Below, in pieces: positions 25,547 through 34,678 of a DNA stretch of 64,000 nucleotides (its first letter is position 1; every line of letters starts with the position of its first letter). The position numbers and the translations under genes are program-made. The notes beneath the pieces were generated by a model. It did no database searches. It saw only the letters and a list, made by a program, of their open reading frames with translations, and was not told where the DNA came from. The DNA is from Thermoleophilaceae bacterium (GTDB lineage: Bacteria; Actinomycetota; Thermoleophilia; Solirubrobacterales; Thermoleophilaceae), in NCBI GenBank assembly GCA_030447725.1, contig JAUJOQ010000001.1, positions 780,823 to 844,822 of the forward strand, written 5' to 3'.

Positions 25547-26667
25547 CAGGCGCTCACCACCGTCGACACGCCGCGCAACGCCTCCACCATCCGGCGCGCG
25601 GTGAGAGGCGCGAGCAGCACGCCGTTGCGCCCGTGGCCCGTGGCCCACAGCAGACCCTCGATCTCGCCCGGACCGATCACCGGAGCGTTGTCGGGGGTGA
25701 ACGGGCGCAGGCCGGCCCGCGCGCGCACAAACTCCAGCTCGCCGATGTCGGGCAGCACCTCATAGGCGGCCTCGAGCAGGCGGAACACGCCGTCGGCGGT
25801 GATCGTGGTGTCGAAGCCCTGCTCCTCCATCGTCGCCCCAACCACCACGCGCCCGTCGGAGCGACCGACCACGTAGCAGCGAGGCGTGCGCACCAGGCGG
25901 CTCGCCGGCAGCGAGCCGCCGCGGCGAACGCGCAGCTCCAGCAGCTGGCCCTTGACCGGGCGCACCTCGGGCGCGCCGGCCTCGGCGCCCAGCTCGCCCT
26001 CCGAGCTCCATGCGCCGGCGGCAATCAGCACCCGGGATGCCTGCACCGTGTCGCCCGCCGCGGTCCGCACACCTGTCACGCGGCCCGAGTGCGTGTGGAG
26101 CGCGATGACCTCGGCGCCGCTGCAAAGCTCGCCTCCCGCGTCCACCAGCGCGTGCGCGAGCGCCGCCACCACGGCGCCGGGATCGACCTGGCCCTCCTGC
26201 GGCGCCAGGATCGCTCCGGCGATGCGCGGAGACAGGCCAGGCTCCAGCGAGCGCGTGGCGCGCGGTCCCAGCCACTCCGAGTCGAGGCCCAGCCGGCGCT
26301 GGAGGGTGTGCAGGCGGCGCAGCTCTTCGGCGTCGTCGCGATCGGCGGCCACCACCAGGGCGCCCGGCTCCGAGTAGCCGCTGGGCAGGCCGGTCAGCTC
26401 CTCCAGCTCGGCGGCGAACCCCGGCCACATCCCCCGGCTGTCCAGGTTCAGGCGCAGCAGAGCGTCCTCGCCGAAGTCGGCCTCCGTTACCGGGGCCAGC
26501 ATGCCCGCGGCCACGCCGGAGGCGCCCGAGCCCGGCTCGTCGCGCTCGAGCACCACCACCGACAAGCCGGCCTGCGCCGCGCGCCACGCGCACGCGAGTC
26601 CGATCACGCCCGCGCCGACCACCGCGAGGTCGTAGCCGCTGCCCTCTGGGTTCTGCGAGACCGTCAA
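25546..26667 (-). CDS. thiO: Glycine oxidase ThiO (FAD-dependent)
   Basis: 373 residues from TTG 26667. That start is chosen because no ATG/GTG precedes the FAD motif YDLAVVGAGVIGLACAWRAAQ outside the riboswitch, and GGAGG from the riboswitch 3' end lies four bases upstream of the TTG. DAO-family features: ERDEPGSGASGVAAGMLAP, RPVKGQLLELRV, YVVGRSDGRVVVGATMEE, and the closing GLLWATGHGRNGVLLAPLTAR. It oxidises glycine to dehydroglycine for ThiG. First gene of the TPP-riboswitch-controlled operon. Confidence 0.92.
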
Positions 26668-26670
26668 CTT

Positions 26671-26765
26671 GCCTCCGCCGGAATTACCCGGATCAGGTTC
26701 CACGGTCGGTGGCCGACCCTCGCGTTCGTATGCCACCCTCTCAGCCGGGTTCGCCCGGCTCCCGT
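26671..26765 (-). promoter_or_regulatory. TPP riboswitch (THI element) upstream of thiO
   Basis: Read on the minus strand, the element starts ACGGGAGCC and contains the conserved CTGAGAGGG loop and GAACCTGATCCGGGTAAT, then closes with CCGGCGGAGG. These are the signature pieces of the thiamine-pyrophosphate aptamer. The closing strand includes the GGAGG ribosome-binding site of the TTG start of thiO, so ligand binding can hide it and shut translation. Confidence 0.95.
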
Positions 26766-26813
26766 CAACTGCCCCTCCATCGTACCCGGGCGCCTCTGCC
26801 AGGATTCCAGTTG

Positions 26814-27470
26814 ATGCCTACCGGAGACGAGCGACGGGAGCGACTGGCCGGGGCGCGCCTCTACTTCGTGACCGACTCGCGCACCGATCCCGCCGTGCTG
26901 CGAGCGGCGCTCGAGGGCGGGGCGGACATGCTTCAGCTGCGCGACTCCGAGGTGAGCGAGGACGATCTGTTGCGCGCGGCCGCCGTCTTCCGCGCGCTCT
27001 GCGACGAGCACGATGCGCTCTTCTGGATCAACGACCGCCCGGATCTGGCGCTGCAGACCGGAGCCGACGGCGTGCACGTGGGACAGGACGACATGAACGT
27101 GGAGGACGCGGGCCAGACGACCGGCGGCGATCTGCTCGTAGGGCTCTCCACCCATTCGCCGGGCCAGCTCGAGAGGGGCATCGCCGCGGGCGCCGACCAG
27201 CTGAGCGTGGGTCCGGTGTGGGAGACCCCGACCAAGCCGGGGAGACCCGCCGCCGGGCTCGACTACGTGCGCCACGCCGCCGAGCTGCGCCCGCCCGCGC
27301 CGTGGTTCGCCATCGGCGGCATCGATACGGCGAACATCGGCGAGGTGGTCGAGGCCGGCGCCGCGCGAGCCGTGGTGGTGCGCGCCATACGCGACGCCGA
27401 CGACCCGCGCGCGGCGGCGGCGGCCATCCGGGCGGCGCTCGAGAGGAGACCCGTTGGCACAGCGGGGTAG
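26814..27470 (+). CDS. thiE: Thiamine phosphate synthase
   Basis: 218 residues from ATG 26814. It joins the pyrimidine diphosphate to the thiazole phosphate. Diagnostic TIM-barrel motifs: LYFVTDSR, ADMLQLRDSEVSEDDLL, LFWINDRPDLALQTGADGVHVGQDDM, VGLSTHSPGQL, QLSVGPVWETPTKPGRPA and WFAIGGIDTANIGEVVEAGAARAVVVRAI. Divergent from thiO, with the riboswitch facing the other way, so thiE itself shows no TPP aptamer. It overlaps the next gene by 17 bases. Confidence 0.95.
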   Translation: MPTGDERRERLAGARLYFVTDSRTDPAVLRAALEGGADMLQLRDSEVSEDDLLRAAAVFRALCDEHDALFWINDRPDLALQTGADGVHVGQDDMNVEDAGQTTGGDLLVGLSTHSPGQLERGIAAGADQLSVGPVWETPTKPGRPAAGLDYVRHAAELRPPAPWFAIGGIDTANIGEVVEAGAARAVVVRAIRDADDPRAAAAAIRAALERRPVGTAG

Positions 27471-28041
27471 CCGCAAGAAGCGAAAGCAGCGCCGGCGCGC
27501 GGCGGGCGGTGGAGGCGCGGCGGCACCCCGCGAGGGGGCGAAGCCTGGGGATCCGAGCGCGACCGCCACCGGGGCGTCGCCCGCCGAGCAGGACGAGGCA
27601 TCCCAGCCGATGGCGCGCGGCTACGCCCGCGGGCGGGCCAAGGACGAGGCGGCCCGCGCCCGGCTGGTGCCGCTGGAGGAGGGCGAGCGGCCCCTGGCGG
27701 TCACGATCGGAGCGATCGCTGCGGCACTCCTAGCCCTGGCGGAGGCCGTTGCCTTCGCTCTGACCTCCGAGACGGAGGGAAGAGCAGTGCGAGCTGCCGT
27801 CGTAATCGGACTTCTGGGCGTCATGGCGTGGGGCATGTGGAGGATTCGGTACTGGGCAGTGCTCGGGATGCAAGCGCTATTGGGTTTAACCATCGTGTTT
27901 GGTTTCCTGGCACTCATAACGGCGTCAAACTTGGGTGCCGTTGCCTTGTCCACCGGGATAGTGCTGCCTTCGAGCATCCTCTTTTGGTTCCTGATCAAGT
28001 CGATGGCGCGGATCCAGATGCCGCAACGTCCGGGGGCGTAG
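27454..28041 (+). CDS. Membrane protein of unknown function downstream of thiE
   Basis: 195 residues from TTG 27454, which overlaps the end of thiE. A basic N-terminus (RGSRKKRKQRRRAAGGGG) and Ala/Pro-rich segment precede four predicted membrane helices (about 85-185), including WGMWRIRYWAVLGMQALLGLTIVFGFLALI. No catalytic motif; the basic tail should face the cytoplasm. Co-translation with thiE is suggested by overlap only; no thiamine role is known. Confidence 0.7.
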   Translation: MAQRGSRKKRKQRRRAAGGGGAAAPREGAKPGDPSATATGASPAEQDEASQPMARGYARGRAKDEAARARLVPLEEGERPLAVTIGAIAAALLALAEAVAFALTSETEGRAVRAAVVIGLLGVMAWGMWRIRYWAVLGMQALLGLTIVFGFLALITASNLGAVALSTGIVLPSSILFWFLIKSMARIQMPQRPGA

Positions 28042-28265
28042 CGCTGCGGAAAGGCCCGCCGACTCGTCAGGGGTCCGCTCGGAGCAGCAGCTCGCGGCGA
28101 TCGATAACGCCGTGTGGGGCGTGGCCACCGCCTTGCTGGCCCTTGCGCTCGGCCGCAATTCTTGGCCCCGCGACGCGCTCGACATCGCCATATCATTGGC
28201 GACTACGACGCAAAGCTCGCGAGGCCTCGTTGCCGGAAGCACCCAGCCGATAGCCTCACACGCCG

Positions 28266-29648
28266 ATGGCTGAGAGCAAGTACGACTGCATCGTGATCGG
28301 CTCTGGCCCCGGTGGCTACGTGGCCGCCATCCGCGCCGCCCAGCTCGGCATGAAGACCGCCGTGGTCGAGAAGGCCAAGGTGGGCGGGCGCTGCCTCAAC
28401 GAGGCGTGCATCCCCGCAAAGGCGCTCCTGCGCGTGGCCGACGCCATGAAGGAGGTGACCGGGGCCAAGGGCTTCGGCATCGACGTCGGCGAGGTGAGCT
28501 TCGACTTCAGCGGCGCGACGGAGCACCGCGATCAGGTGGTGAAGACCCTCACCGGCGGCGTGGCGATGCTGTTCGAGAAGAATGGGATCGACCTGATCGA
28601 CGGCTTCGGCTCGGTGAACGACGACGCCAACGTGAAGGTGGGCGGCTCCTTCGACGGCTCGGAGATCGAGGCCTACACCGTGATCCTCGCCTGCGGCTCG
28701 GTGCCCCGCCCCGTCGCCGGCCTGCGGTTCGGCGGGCGCATCCTCGACACCGCGGCGATGTGGCTGACCTCGGAGCAGCCCGAGAGGCTCGCCGTGATCG
28801 GCGCCGGCGCCTCCGGCACCGAGGTGGCGTCGGCGTTCGGGCGCCTGGGCACCGACGTGATCCTGCTCGAGGCGCTCGACCAGATCCTCCCCCTGGAGGA
28901 CGCCGAGATCGCCAAGGCCTGCGCCCGCGAGATCGCCAAGCAGAACGTGAACATCGTGACCGGCGCCTCCGTCGAGAAGATGGAGGACAGCGGCGACTCG
29001 GTCAAGATCGACGTGGGCGGCGAGACCCACGAGGTGGACCTGCTCTGCATCGCCGCCGGCCGCGGCGCCGACGTCGAGGGACTCGGTCTCGAGGACGCCG
29101 GAGTCGAGGTCGACGACCGCGGCCTGATCAAGGTCGACGGCGCGATGCGCACCTCGCTCGAGGGCGTCTACGCGATCGGCGACATCGTGCCCGGCCCTGC
29201 GCTGGCCCACAAGGCCTCCGACGAGGGCGTGCTCGCCGTCGAGGACGCCGCCGGGATGCACACCCACCCGATCGACTACGACTTCGTGCCGCGCGTGACC
29301 TTCTGCTCACCGCAGGTGGCGTCCTTCGGGCTCACCGAGCAGCAGGCGCGCGAGGCCGGCCACGACGTGGTGGTCGGCAAGGTCCCGATGGGCGCGGTGG
29401 GCGCGCCCACCGTGTACGGCGACCGCTCCGGGATGGTGAAGATCATCGGCGACAAAACCTACGGCGAGATCGTGGGCGCTCACATCGTGTGCGCGAAGGC
29501 CGCCGAGCTGATCGAGGAGCTGGTGGTGGCGCGCCAGCTCGAGGGGGGCTATCCCGAGCTAGCCCACTCGATCCACCCGCACCCGGCGTTCGCCGAGGCT
29601 GTGCTCGAGGCCGCCCGGGCGACCGACGGCTGGCTGATTCACGGCTGA
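28266..29648 (+). CDS. lpdA: Dihydrolipoamide dehydrogenase (E3)
   Basis: 460 residues from ATG 28266. FAD site CIVIGSGPGGYVAAIRAAQLG, redox-disulfide motif GGRCLNEACIPAKALL, NAD site LAVIGAGASGTEVASAFGRLG, second FAD contact GVYAIGDIVPGPALAHKASDEG, and the active-site closing motif HPHPAFAEAVLEAAR. It reoxidises dihydrolipoyl groups of E2 in the pyruvate and related complexes. The E1 and E2 genes (pdhABC) are 30 kb away in the same window, so the complex is encoded at two sites. Confidence 0.95.
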   Translation: MAESKYDCIVIGSGPGGYVAAIRAAQLGMKTAVVEKAKVGGRCLNEACIPAKALLRVADAMKEVTGAKGFGIDVGEVSFDFSGATEHRDQVVKTLTGGVAMLFEKNGIDLIDGFGSVNDDANVKVGGSFDGSEIEAYTVILACGSVPRPVAGLRFGGRILDTAAMWLTSEQPERLAVIGAGASGTEVASAFGRLGTDVILLEALDQILPLEDAEIAKACAREIAKQNVNIVTGASVEKMEDSGDSVKIDVGGETHEVDLLCIAAGRGADVEGLGLEDAGVEVDDRGLIKVDGAMRTSLEGVYAIGDIVPGPALAHKASDEGVLAVEDAAGMHTHPIDYDFVPRVTFCSPQVASFGLTEQQAREAGHDVVVGKVPMGAVGAPTVYGDRSGMVKIIGDKTYGEIVGAHIVCAKAAELIEELVVARQLEGGYPELAHSIHPHPAFAEAVLEAARATDGWLIHG

Positions 29649-29705
29649 GCGAGTCCGGAACTCGCCGGGCCGTTCGTGGAGGTCAAGGCCTCGCTCTCGA
29701 AGACC

Positions 29706-30491
29706 TCAGCGGCGCAGGCGGATTGCGTTCAGGTCCTTCTCGACGATCTCGTCGGCGCGCGCGATCAGGTCCTCGACGTCGTCGTGCTCTGCGTGGAGGT
29801 ACCTGCCAGTGAGTCGGTCGGCGCGACCGGAGGCGAGCGCGCGCACGAGTTGGGGCGCGAGCGAAGGCGGCGTCCACGGGGCGTCGTCTCCCAGCGCCTC
29901 GGTAAGGGAGGTGCGAACAAGGCCGGGACTGACCGTGAAGACGGCGATGCCGTGTTGCTCGAGCTGAGCGGCCAGCAGCTCACCGAAGCGGTGCAGCGCA
30001 GCTTTGCTGGGGCCATAGGCGGTGCTGCCGGCCCTCCCCGGCGTCGGCGGCAGATAGCCGCCGCCGCTGCCGAGGTTGACGACCCGCCCACCACCGCGCG
30101 CGACCATTCCGCGCAGAACGCTCCGGCACCACAGGTAAGCGCCGAGCATGTTGACTTCGAAGACTCGCCACCACTCGCCAGTGTCCTCGTCGTCCCAGAC
30201 CGGCGGCGCATCCGGCTGGACGCCGATGCCGGCATTGTTGACGAGCAGGTCTATCGCGCCGACCTCGCGCTCGGTGTCCTCGACCATCCGCTTGACCGAC
30301 GCCTCGTCCGAGACGTCCACCGCGAGCGCGAGGCCGCCGATCTCACCTGCCACTCGCTCGACCTGCTCACGCGTTCGCGCCGCAACCGCTACCCGCATCC
30401 CCGCTTCGGCGAGCTCACGTGCGATATTCGCACCGATCCCGCGGCCGCCGCCGGTGACGAGGGCGACCTGTCCAGCGAGCTGATCCGCCAC
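29706..30491 (-). CDS. Short-chain dehydrogenase/reductase (SDR)
   Basis: 261 residues from GTG 30491. Classical SDR features: VALVTGGGRGIGANIARELAEAG (coenzyme motif), AVDVSDEASV, LLVNNAGIGVQP, VEDTEREVGAI, VNLGSGGGYLP (catalytic Ser) and AYGPSKAALHRFGELLA (YxxxK). An Arg after the first strand (AARTREQV) suggests NADP(H). The substrate cannot be told. It is convergent with lpdA and divergent from the ATPase gene. Confidence 0.9.
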   Translation of the reverse strand: MADQLAGQVALVTGGGRGIGANIARELAEAGMRVAVAARTREQVERVAGEIGGLALAVDVSDEASVKRMVEDTEREVGAIDLLVNNAGIGVQPDAPPVWDDEDTGEWWRVFEVNMLGAYLWCRSVLRGMVARGGGRVVNLGSGGGYLPPTPGRAGSTAYGPSKAALHRFGELLAAQLEQHGIAVFTVSPGLVRTSLTEALGDDAPWTPPSLAPQLVRALASGRADRLTGRYLHAEHDDVEDLIARADEIVEKDLNAIRLRR

Positions 30492-30687
30492 GGCGCCGCA
30501 GGATAGCCACGGCTCGGCGTTAGGCGGGCTGGGGACGGTCGCTCTGGTGCTCGATCGGTCTGTAGGCGCGCCGAGCTTGGCCCCACCCTCCACTTGCCGT
30601 GGCCCTCTCGGAGTGCTCCTGTTCAGTCCCATCGATCAGGGCCGGGACCCACCCAGCAGCCGAGTTTCCGAGGGTAGGGTCTCAAGA

Positions 30688-31434
30688 GTGACGGCCGAGG
30701 CGTTTGTCAGGTCAGTTCAGCTGCTCTCGGGCGAGAATGGCCAGCGGCAAGTCGGCTATCCGTGGGAGCTGCCGGCGATCGAGGCGCTGAGGAGCGGACT
30801 GGAGTTGCATCCAAAGGTGACCTACCTGATCGGCGAGAACGGCAGCGGCAAGTCGACACTGCTCGAGGCGCTGGCCGTCGCCGCCGGCATGAACGCCGAG
30901 GGCGGCTCATCGAACTTCGCCTTCTCGACGCGCGATTCGCACTCCCTGCTGTGGCGGTCGATACGCCTCGTGCGCGGAGCCCGCCGACCCAGAACCGACT
31001 TCTTCCTGCGTGCCGAGAGCCTGTTCACCGCGGCGACCTACCTCGAGCGACTGCCCAGGGAGGGCGGCGACCCGCTGGCGAGCTACGGCGGTGACTCCCT
31101 GCATGAGCAGTCTCACGGCGAGTCGTTCTTGGCCGTGATGCTCAGCCGCTTCGGCCGCGACGGGCTCTACCTGCTCGATGAGCCCGAGGCGGCCCTATCC
31201 ACCCAGAACTGTCTCACCTGTCTGCGCCGCATCCACGAGCTCGTTCTCGACGGTTCTCAGTTCATCATCGCGACGCACTCGCCGATCGTGCTCGCCTATC
31301 CACAGGCGACCATCTACAACTGCGACGAGCACGGGCTTGAGCAGGTCGCCTACGAGGACGCCGACCCTGTGCGCCTGATGCAGAGCTTCCTCGGAGCCCG
31401 CGAGCGCTTCCTGGACCGATTGCTCTCAGACTGA
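30688..31434 (+). CDS. ABC/SMC-type stand-alone ATPase
   Basis: 248 residues from GTG 30688. Walker A IGENGSGKSTLLEALAVAAG, signature-like SHGESFLAVMLSRFG, Walker B GLYLLDEPEAALS, and the H-loop QFIIATHSPIVLAYP are all intact. It has no membrane part and no partner gene. Small ATPases of this type (AAA_23/ABC-like) occur alone or with nucleases; here the neighbours are unrelated. Active ATPase likely; the process is unknown. Confidence 0.85.
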   Translation: MTAEAFVRSVQLLSGENGQRQVGYPWELPAIEALRSGLELHPKVTYLIGENGSGKSTLLEALAVAAGMNAEGGSSNFAFSTRDSHSLLWRSIRLVRGARRPRTDFFLRAESLFTAATYLERLPREGGDPLASYGGDSLHEQSHGESFLAVMLSRFGRDGLYLLDEPEAALSTQNCLTCLRRIHELVLDGSQFIIATHSPIVLAYPQATIYNCDEHGLEQVAYEDADPVRLMQSFLGARERFLDRLLSD

Positions 31435-31778
31435 TTCCTAGCGGCAGTCGCCGGTGTCGACGCGTTGAGGGGAAGGCAGGGCGTTCTCGAGCGCCTCGCG
31501 GATGATGGGACTCGGGATTCCGAAGGCGTCGCGGCCGCCCGTCCGGGTCTATGACACGTCCACCGGAGCCGCCCGGGCCGATACCGAGGCCGGCGAGCAG
31601 CGGCGTGATGCTGCTAGCGAGCACCGTCAAGCGCCGGGAGCGAAGGACAGTGCCACCTGGTGATCCCCGAGGAGCCAATCGCGCAGAGGGCTGACGCTGA
31701 GGTCGGGCACCGAAAGCCGACTAGCAACGCCCCAGTGAGCCACGGTTGCGTGCTCGTTCGCTGCTGATATTCGTCGCC
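31435..31778. other. Gene-free stretch with possible minus-strand gene remnants
   Basis: No intact gene. Two short minus-strand stretches read like real C-termini: HATVAHWGVASRLSVPDLSV before a stop near 31627, and RDAFGIPSPIIREALENALP before a stop near 31440. They are in different frames and have no start, so they may be remnants of a lost gene. I recognise no family. Confidence 0.35.
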
Positions 31779-32468
31779 TTACAGTGGCCAGCGCTCGCGC
31801 CGGTAACCCATGTCCCAGAACATCCATTCGTAGCGAGCGGTGATGTTGAAGTGGCGCGCGGCGCGGCCTCGCTCGCCAACGCTGAGTTCAGGCCCGAGGC
31901 GGTCGGTCACCGAAAGCACGGCGCGGACCACCTCTGCGAAACCCTCGCCGCCGTAGGTCTCGATCCAGCGCCGGTAAAGCGGGTCGGGAGAGCCCTGCGC
32001 CAGTAGCGCCTTACCGACCTCCCCATAGATCCAATAGCAAGGAAGAACCGCCCCAAGGAGCTCAGGAAACGAACCACCGTAGGCGGTCGCCAGCAGATAG
32101 CTCGTGTAGGCAAGGCACGTCGGCGCCACCGGCGTCCGGGCGACGTCGTCCTCGGTGAGCCCGAGATCGCGGAAGAACCCCTCATGCAGCGAGCGCTCGA
32201 CGTCGATCGCTTCGGCGGCATGCCGGGCGAACATCGCGATGTCCTCTTCGCACGGCGCGCGCGCCGCCGCCACGCTCAATGCGCGGGCGTACTCGCGCAG
32301 GTAGTGGGCGTCCTGAACGACGTAGAACACAAAGGACTCACGTTCGAGCGAGCCGTCTGTCAGCCCGGAGACAAAGGGATGGTCAAGGATGCTCCGATAG
32401 GTGCCCTCGATCCCCGCCCACAGCTCCGCCGTGAACGCCCGCGGCGCGGCTGTAGATCGCTCATCCAC
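31779..32468 (-). CDS. tenA: TenA-family thiaminase II / aminopyrimidine aminohydrolase
   Basis: 229 residues. The TenA fold is clear: FTAELWAGIEGTYRSILDHPFVSGLTDGSL, FVFYVVQDAHYLREYARAL, CEEDIAMFARHA, PTCLAYTSYLLATAYGGSFPE, then VLPCYWIYGEVGKAL with the catalytic Cys, and WIETYGGEGFAEVV. TenA salvages the thiamine pyrimidine from degraded vitamin. It stands alone, 5 kb from thiE, with no visible TPP element upstream. Confidence 0.93.
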   Translation of the reverse strand: MDERSTAAPRAFTAELWAGIEGTYRSILDHPFVSGLTDGSLERESFVFYVVQDAHYLREYARALSVAAARAPCEEDIAMFARHAAEAIDVERSLHEGFFRDLGLTEDDVARTPVAPTCLAYTSYLLATAYGGSFPELLGAVLPCYWIYGEVGKALLAQGSPDPLYRRWIETYGGEGFAEVVRAVLSVTDRLGPELSVGERGRAARHFNITARYEWMFWDMGYRRERWPL

Positions 32469-32608
32469 CTGTGTGCTCCCTTCGCCGGGCGTGACCTAAT
32501 ACCAGCTTTCGAGTCGACCCGGCGTGCGCCGGCAGCGCCTTCCGGAAGGGCTGAGCGCAGCCTACCTTCCGCGACTGCGCTTTCGTCGGGCCGGCTCGAT
32601 CGCTCAAG

Positions 32609-34636
32609 TTGGGACCTGAAAGGGCCGACACACGTGAAATGTTCTCGGGACCCTTGATCTTGGGTGGCGCGGGATCGCGGAAGCGGGTTGTCGAGAAGCT
32701 CCGATCTGGCCTTCCCAGCGGCCAGACGCTTCCCGCGGATGCTTGGGAGAAGCGACATCGCGCGCTGTTTCTGCTTCTCTGCGCGCACGCCCTGAGCCTG
32801 CCGGCTTTCGCCGCGCTTCAGGGCTACGGGCTCGGTCATTCGCTCGCCCATAACGCAGTCCTCCCGCTGATAGCGGGCGTCGCGTACATCGTCAGGCGTC
32901 GGCGGCGCGTGGCCGCGACGGTCGTCTCGCTGGGACTGATCACCTCGTCAGCGCTGCTGGTGCACCTCTCGGGCGGGGTGATCGAGGCGCACTTCCACTT
33001 CTTCGTGATGATCGTCGTTCTCTCGCTCTATGAGGACTGGGTGCCGTTTCTGGTCGCGGCGGCATACGTCGTCATCCACCATGGGCTTGCGGGGACGGTC
33101 GCGCCGCACGCGGTCTTCAACCACCCCGACGCGCTGGCTCATCCCTGGAAGTGGGCGGCGATCCACGGCGCGTTTGTGACGGCGGCCGGCATCGCGAGCG
33201 TGGCGGCGTGGCGCCTGAACGAGGCAGCCCGCGCGGACACACTGGCGGCACACCGCCAGACCGAGCAGATCCTCGAGACCGCCCACGACCCCTTCATCTC
33301 GATCGACGAACGCGGGCTCATCACCAGCTGCAACCCGCAGGCGGAGGCGACCTTCGGCTGGTCATGCGCGGAGATGCTCGGACGTGAGCTCGCGGAGAGG
33401 ATCATCCCCGAGCGCTACCGCGACGCTCACCGGCGCGGCATCGCTCACTTCCTCTCCAGCGGGGAGGGGCCGGCGCTCGGCAAGCGGCTCGAGCTGGCCG
33501 CGCTTCACCGCGAAGGCTATGAGTTCCCGGTCGAGCTGACGATCTCCGCGCTGGAGGTCGAGGGAGGCCACACCTTCAACGCCTTCCTGCGCGACATCTC
33601 AGAGCGCAAGCGGCGCGAGCGCTACCTCGAGGCCCAGCACGCGACCCAGGTCGTCCTCGCCGAGGCCGACCGGGTCAGCGAAGCCGTCCCGCGCCTGCTC
33701 GAGGCGATCGGCGAGGCGATGGGGTGGGAGTTCGGTGCTCTGTGGGGATTCGACGGAAGCAGGCTCCACTGCGAGAGCACCTGGATGGCCCCGGAGACCC
33801 ATCTTGAAGCTTTCGACGAGGCTTCAAGGCGGCTTCGGCCCGCGCCGGGCGTCGGACTGCCGGCGCGCGTGTTCCGAAACAGCCGGCCCGAGTTCGTGGC
33901 CGACGTGAGAGTCGACGCCAACTTCGCCCGCGTGCCCGCCGCAGTCGAGGTCGGCCTCTCCGCCGCGGTCGCCTTGCCGCTGTGCGACGGGGACGACGTG
34001 CGCGGGGTGATCGAGTTTCTCAGCCGCGGCACGCGTTACCCCGAGCCGGAGCTGATCGAGACGATGGAGACGCTCACCGCGCTGATCGGCCGCTTCTTCA
34101 CGATCGTCACAGAGCGCGAAGAGCTGCGCGGAAAGCTCGAGCGCCTCGCCCTGACGGACGAGCTCACCACCCTGCCCAACCGGCGCGCGTGGGAGCAGGG
34201 GCTGCAGCGCGAGCTCTCCCGCGCCGAGCGCACAGGCGAGAGCCTGTGCGTGGCGCTCGTCGACCTCGACGACTTCAAGGGCTTCAACGACAAGCACGGT
34301 CACCCGGCGGGTGACGCGCTGCTGCGCGACACAGCCGCCGGCTGGATGGATTGCCTGCGGCCCAGCGACCTGCTGGCCCGCGTCGGCGGAGACGAATTCG
34401 CCCTCGCCCTTCCAGCTCAACCACTCGGAAACGCGCAGGCGGTGATCGCACGCCTGCGGGCGGCCGTGCCGCACCCCATGACGTGCTCGGCCGGTCTCAC
34501 GACATGGCGGCCGGAAGAGACCGCCCGTCAGCTCGTATCGCGTGCAGACCGAGCACTCTATGAGGCCAAGAGGACGGGGCGTGACAAGACCCTGAGCGCC
34601 GACGAATCAGCCGCTCTGCTCGCCGGCCCCACATAG
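32609..34636 (+). CDS. Membrane sensor diguanylate cyclase (TM-PAS-GAF-GGDEF)
   Basis: 675 residues from TTG 32609 (ATG 32639 is equally possible). Five or six N-terminal membrane helices (about 45-205) with a His-rich middle (EAHFHFFVMIVVLSLYEDW, VIHHGLAG), then PAS (ILETAHDPFISIDERGLITSCN ... FLRDISERKRRERYL), GAF (EAVPRLLEAIGEAMGWEFGALWGFDG ... LPLCDGDDVRGVIEFLSRG) and GGDEF (LALTDELTTLPNRRAWE ... RVGGDEFALALP). The GGDEF signature is intact, so it should make c-di-GMP. The signal is unknown. Confidence 0.9.
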   Translation: MGPERADTREMFSGPLILGGAGSRKRVVEKLRSGLPSGQTLPADAWEKRHRALFLLLCAHALSLPAFAALQGYGLGHSLAHNAVLPLIAGVAYIVRRRRRVAATVVSLGLITSSALLVHLSGGVIEAHFHFFVMIVVLSLYEDWVPFLVAAAYVVIHHGLAGTVAPHAVFNHPDALAHPWKWAAIHGAFVTAAGIASVAAWRLNEAARADTLAAHRQTEQILETAHDPFISIDERGLITSCNPQAEATFGWSCAEMLGRELAERIIPERYRDAHRRGIAHFLSSGEGPALGKRLELAALHREGYEFPVELTISALEVEGGHTFNAFLRDISERKRRERYLEAQHATQVVLAEADRVSEAVPRLLEAIGEAMGWEFGALWGFDGSRLHCESTWMAPETHLEAFDEASRRLRPAPGVGLPARVFRNSRPEFVADVRVDANFARVPAAVEVGLSAAVALPLCDGDDVRGVIEFLSRGTRYPEPELIETMETLTALIGRFFTIVTEREELRGKLERLALTDELTTLPNRRAWEQGLQRELSRAERTGESLCVALVDLDDFKGFNDKHGHPAGDALLRDTAAGWMDCLRPSDLLARVGGDEFALALPAQPLGNAQAVIARLRAAVPHPMTCSAGLTTWRPEETARQLVSRADRALYEAKRTGRDKTLSADESAALLAGPT

Positions 34637-34678
34637 GCAGGCCCCAAGTTCAAGTTTCGTCCCGGTCAGGGTCGCGCG

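Noticed and set aside
28042-28265. Open frame with RSEQQLAAIDNAVWGVATALL before lpdA
   Set aside because: Looks peptide-like, but there is no start codon with RBS in a good place and it ends just inside lpdA; could be a remnant at best.
28406-29812. A 468-codon plus-strand frame overlapping lpdA
   Set aside because: Shifted frame of lpdA, Arg-rich, no recognisable domain.
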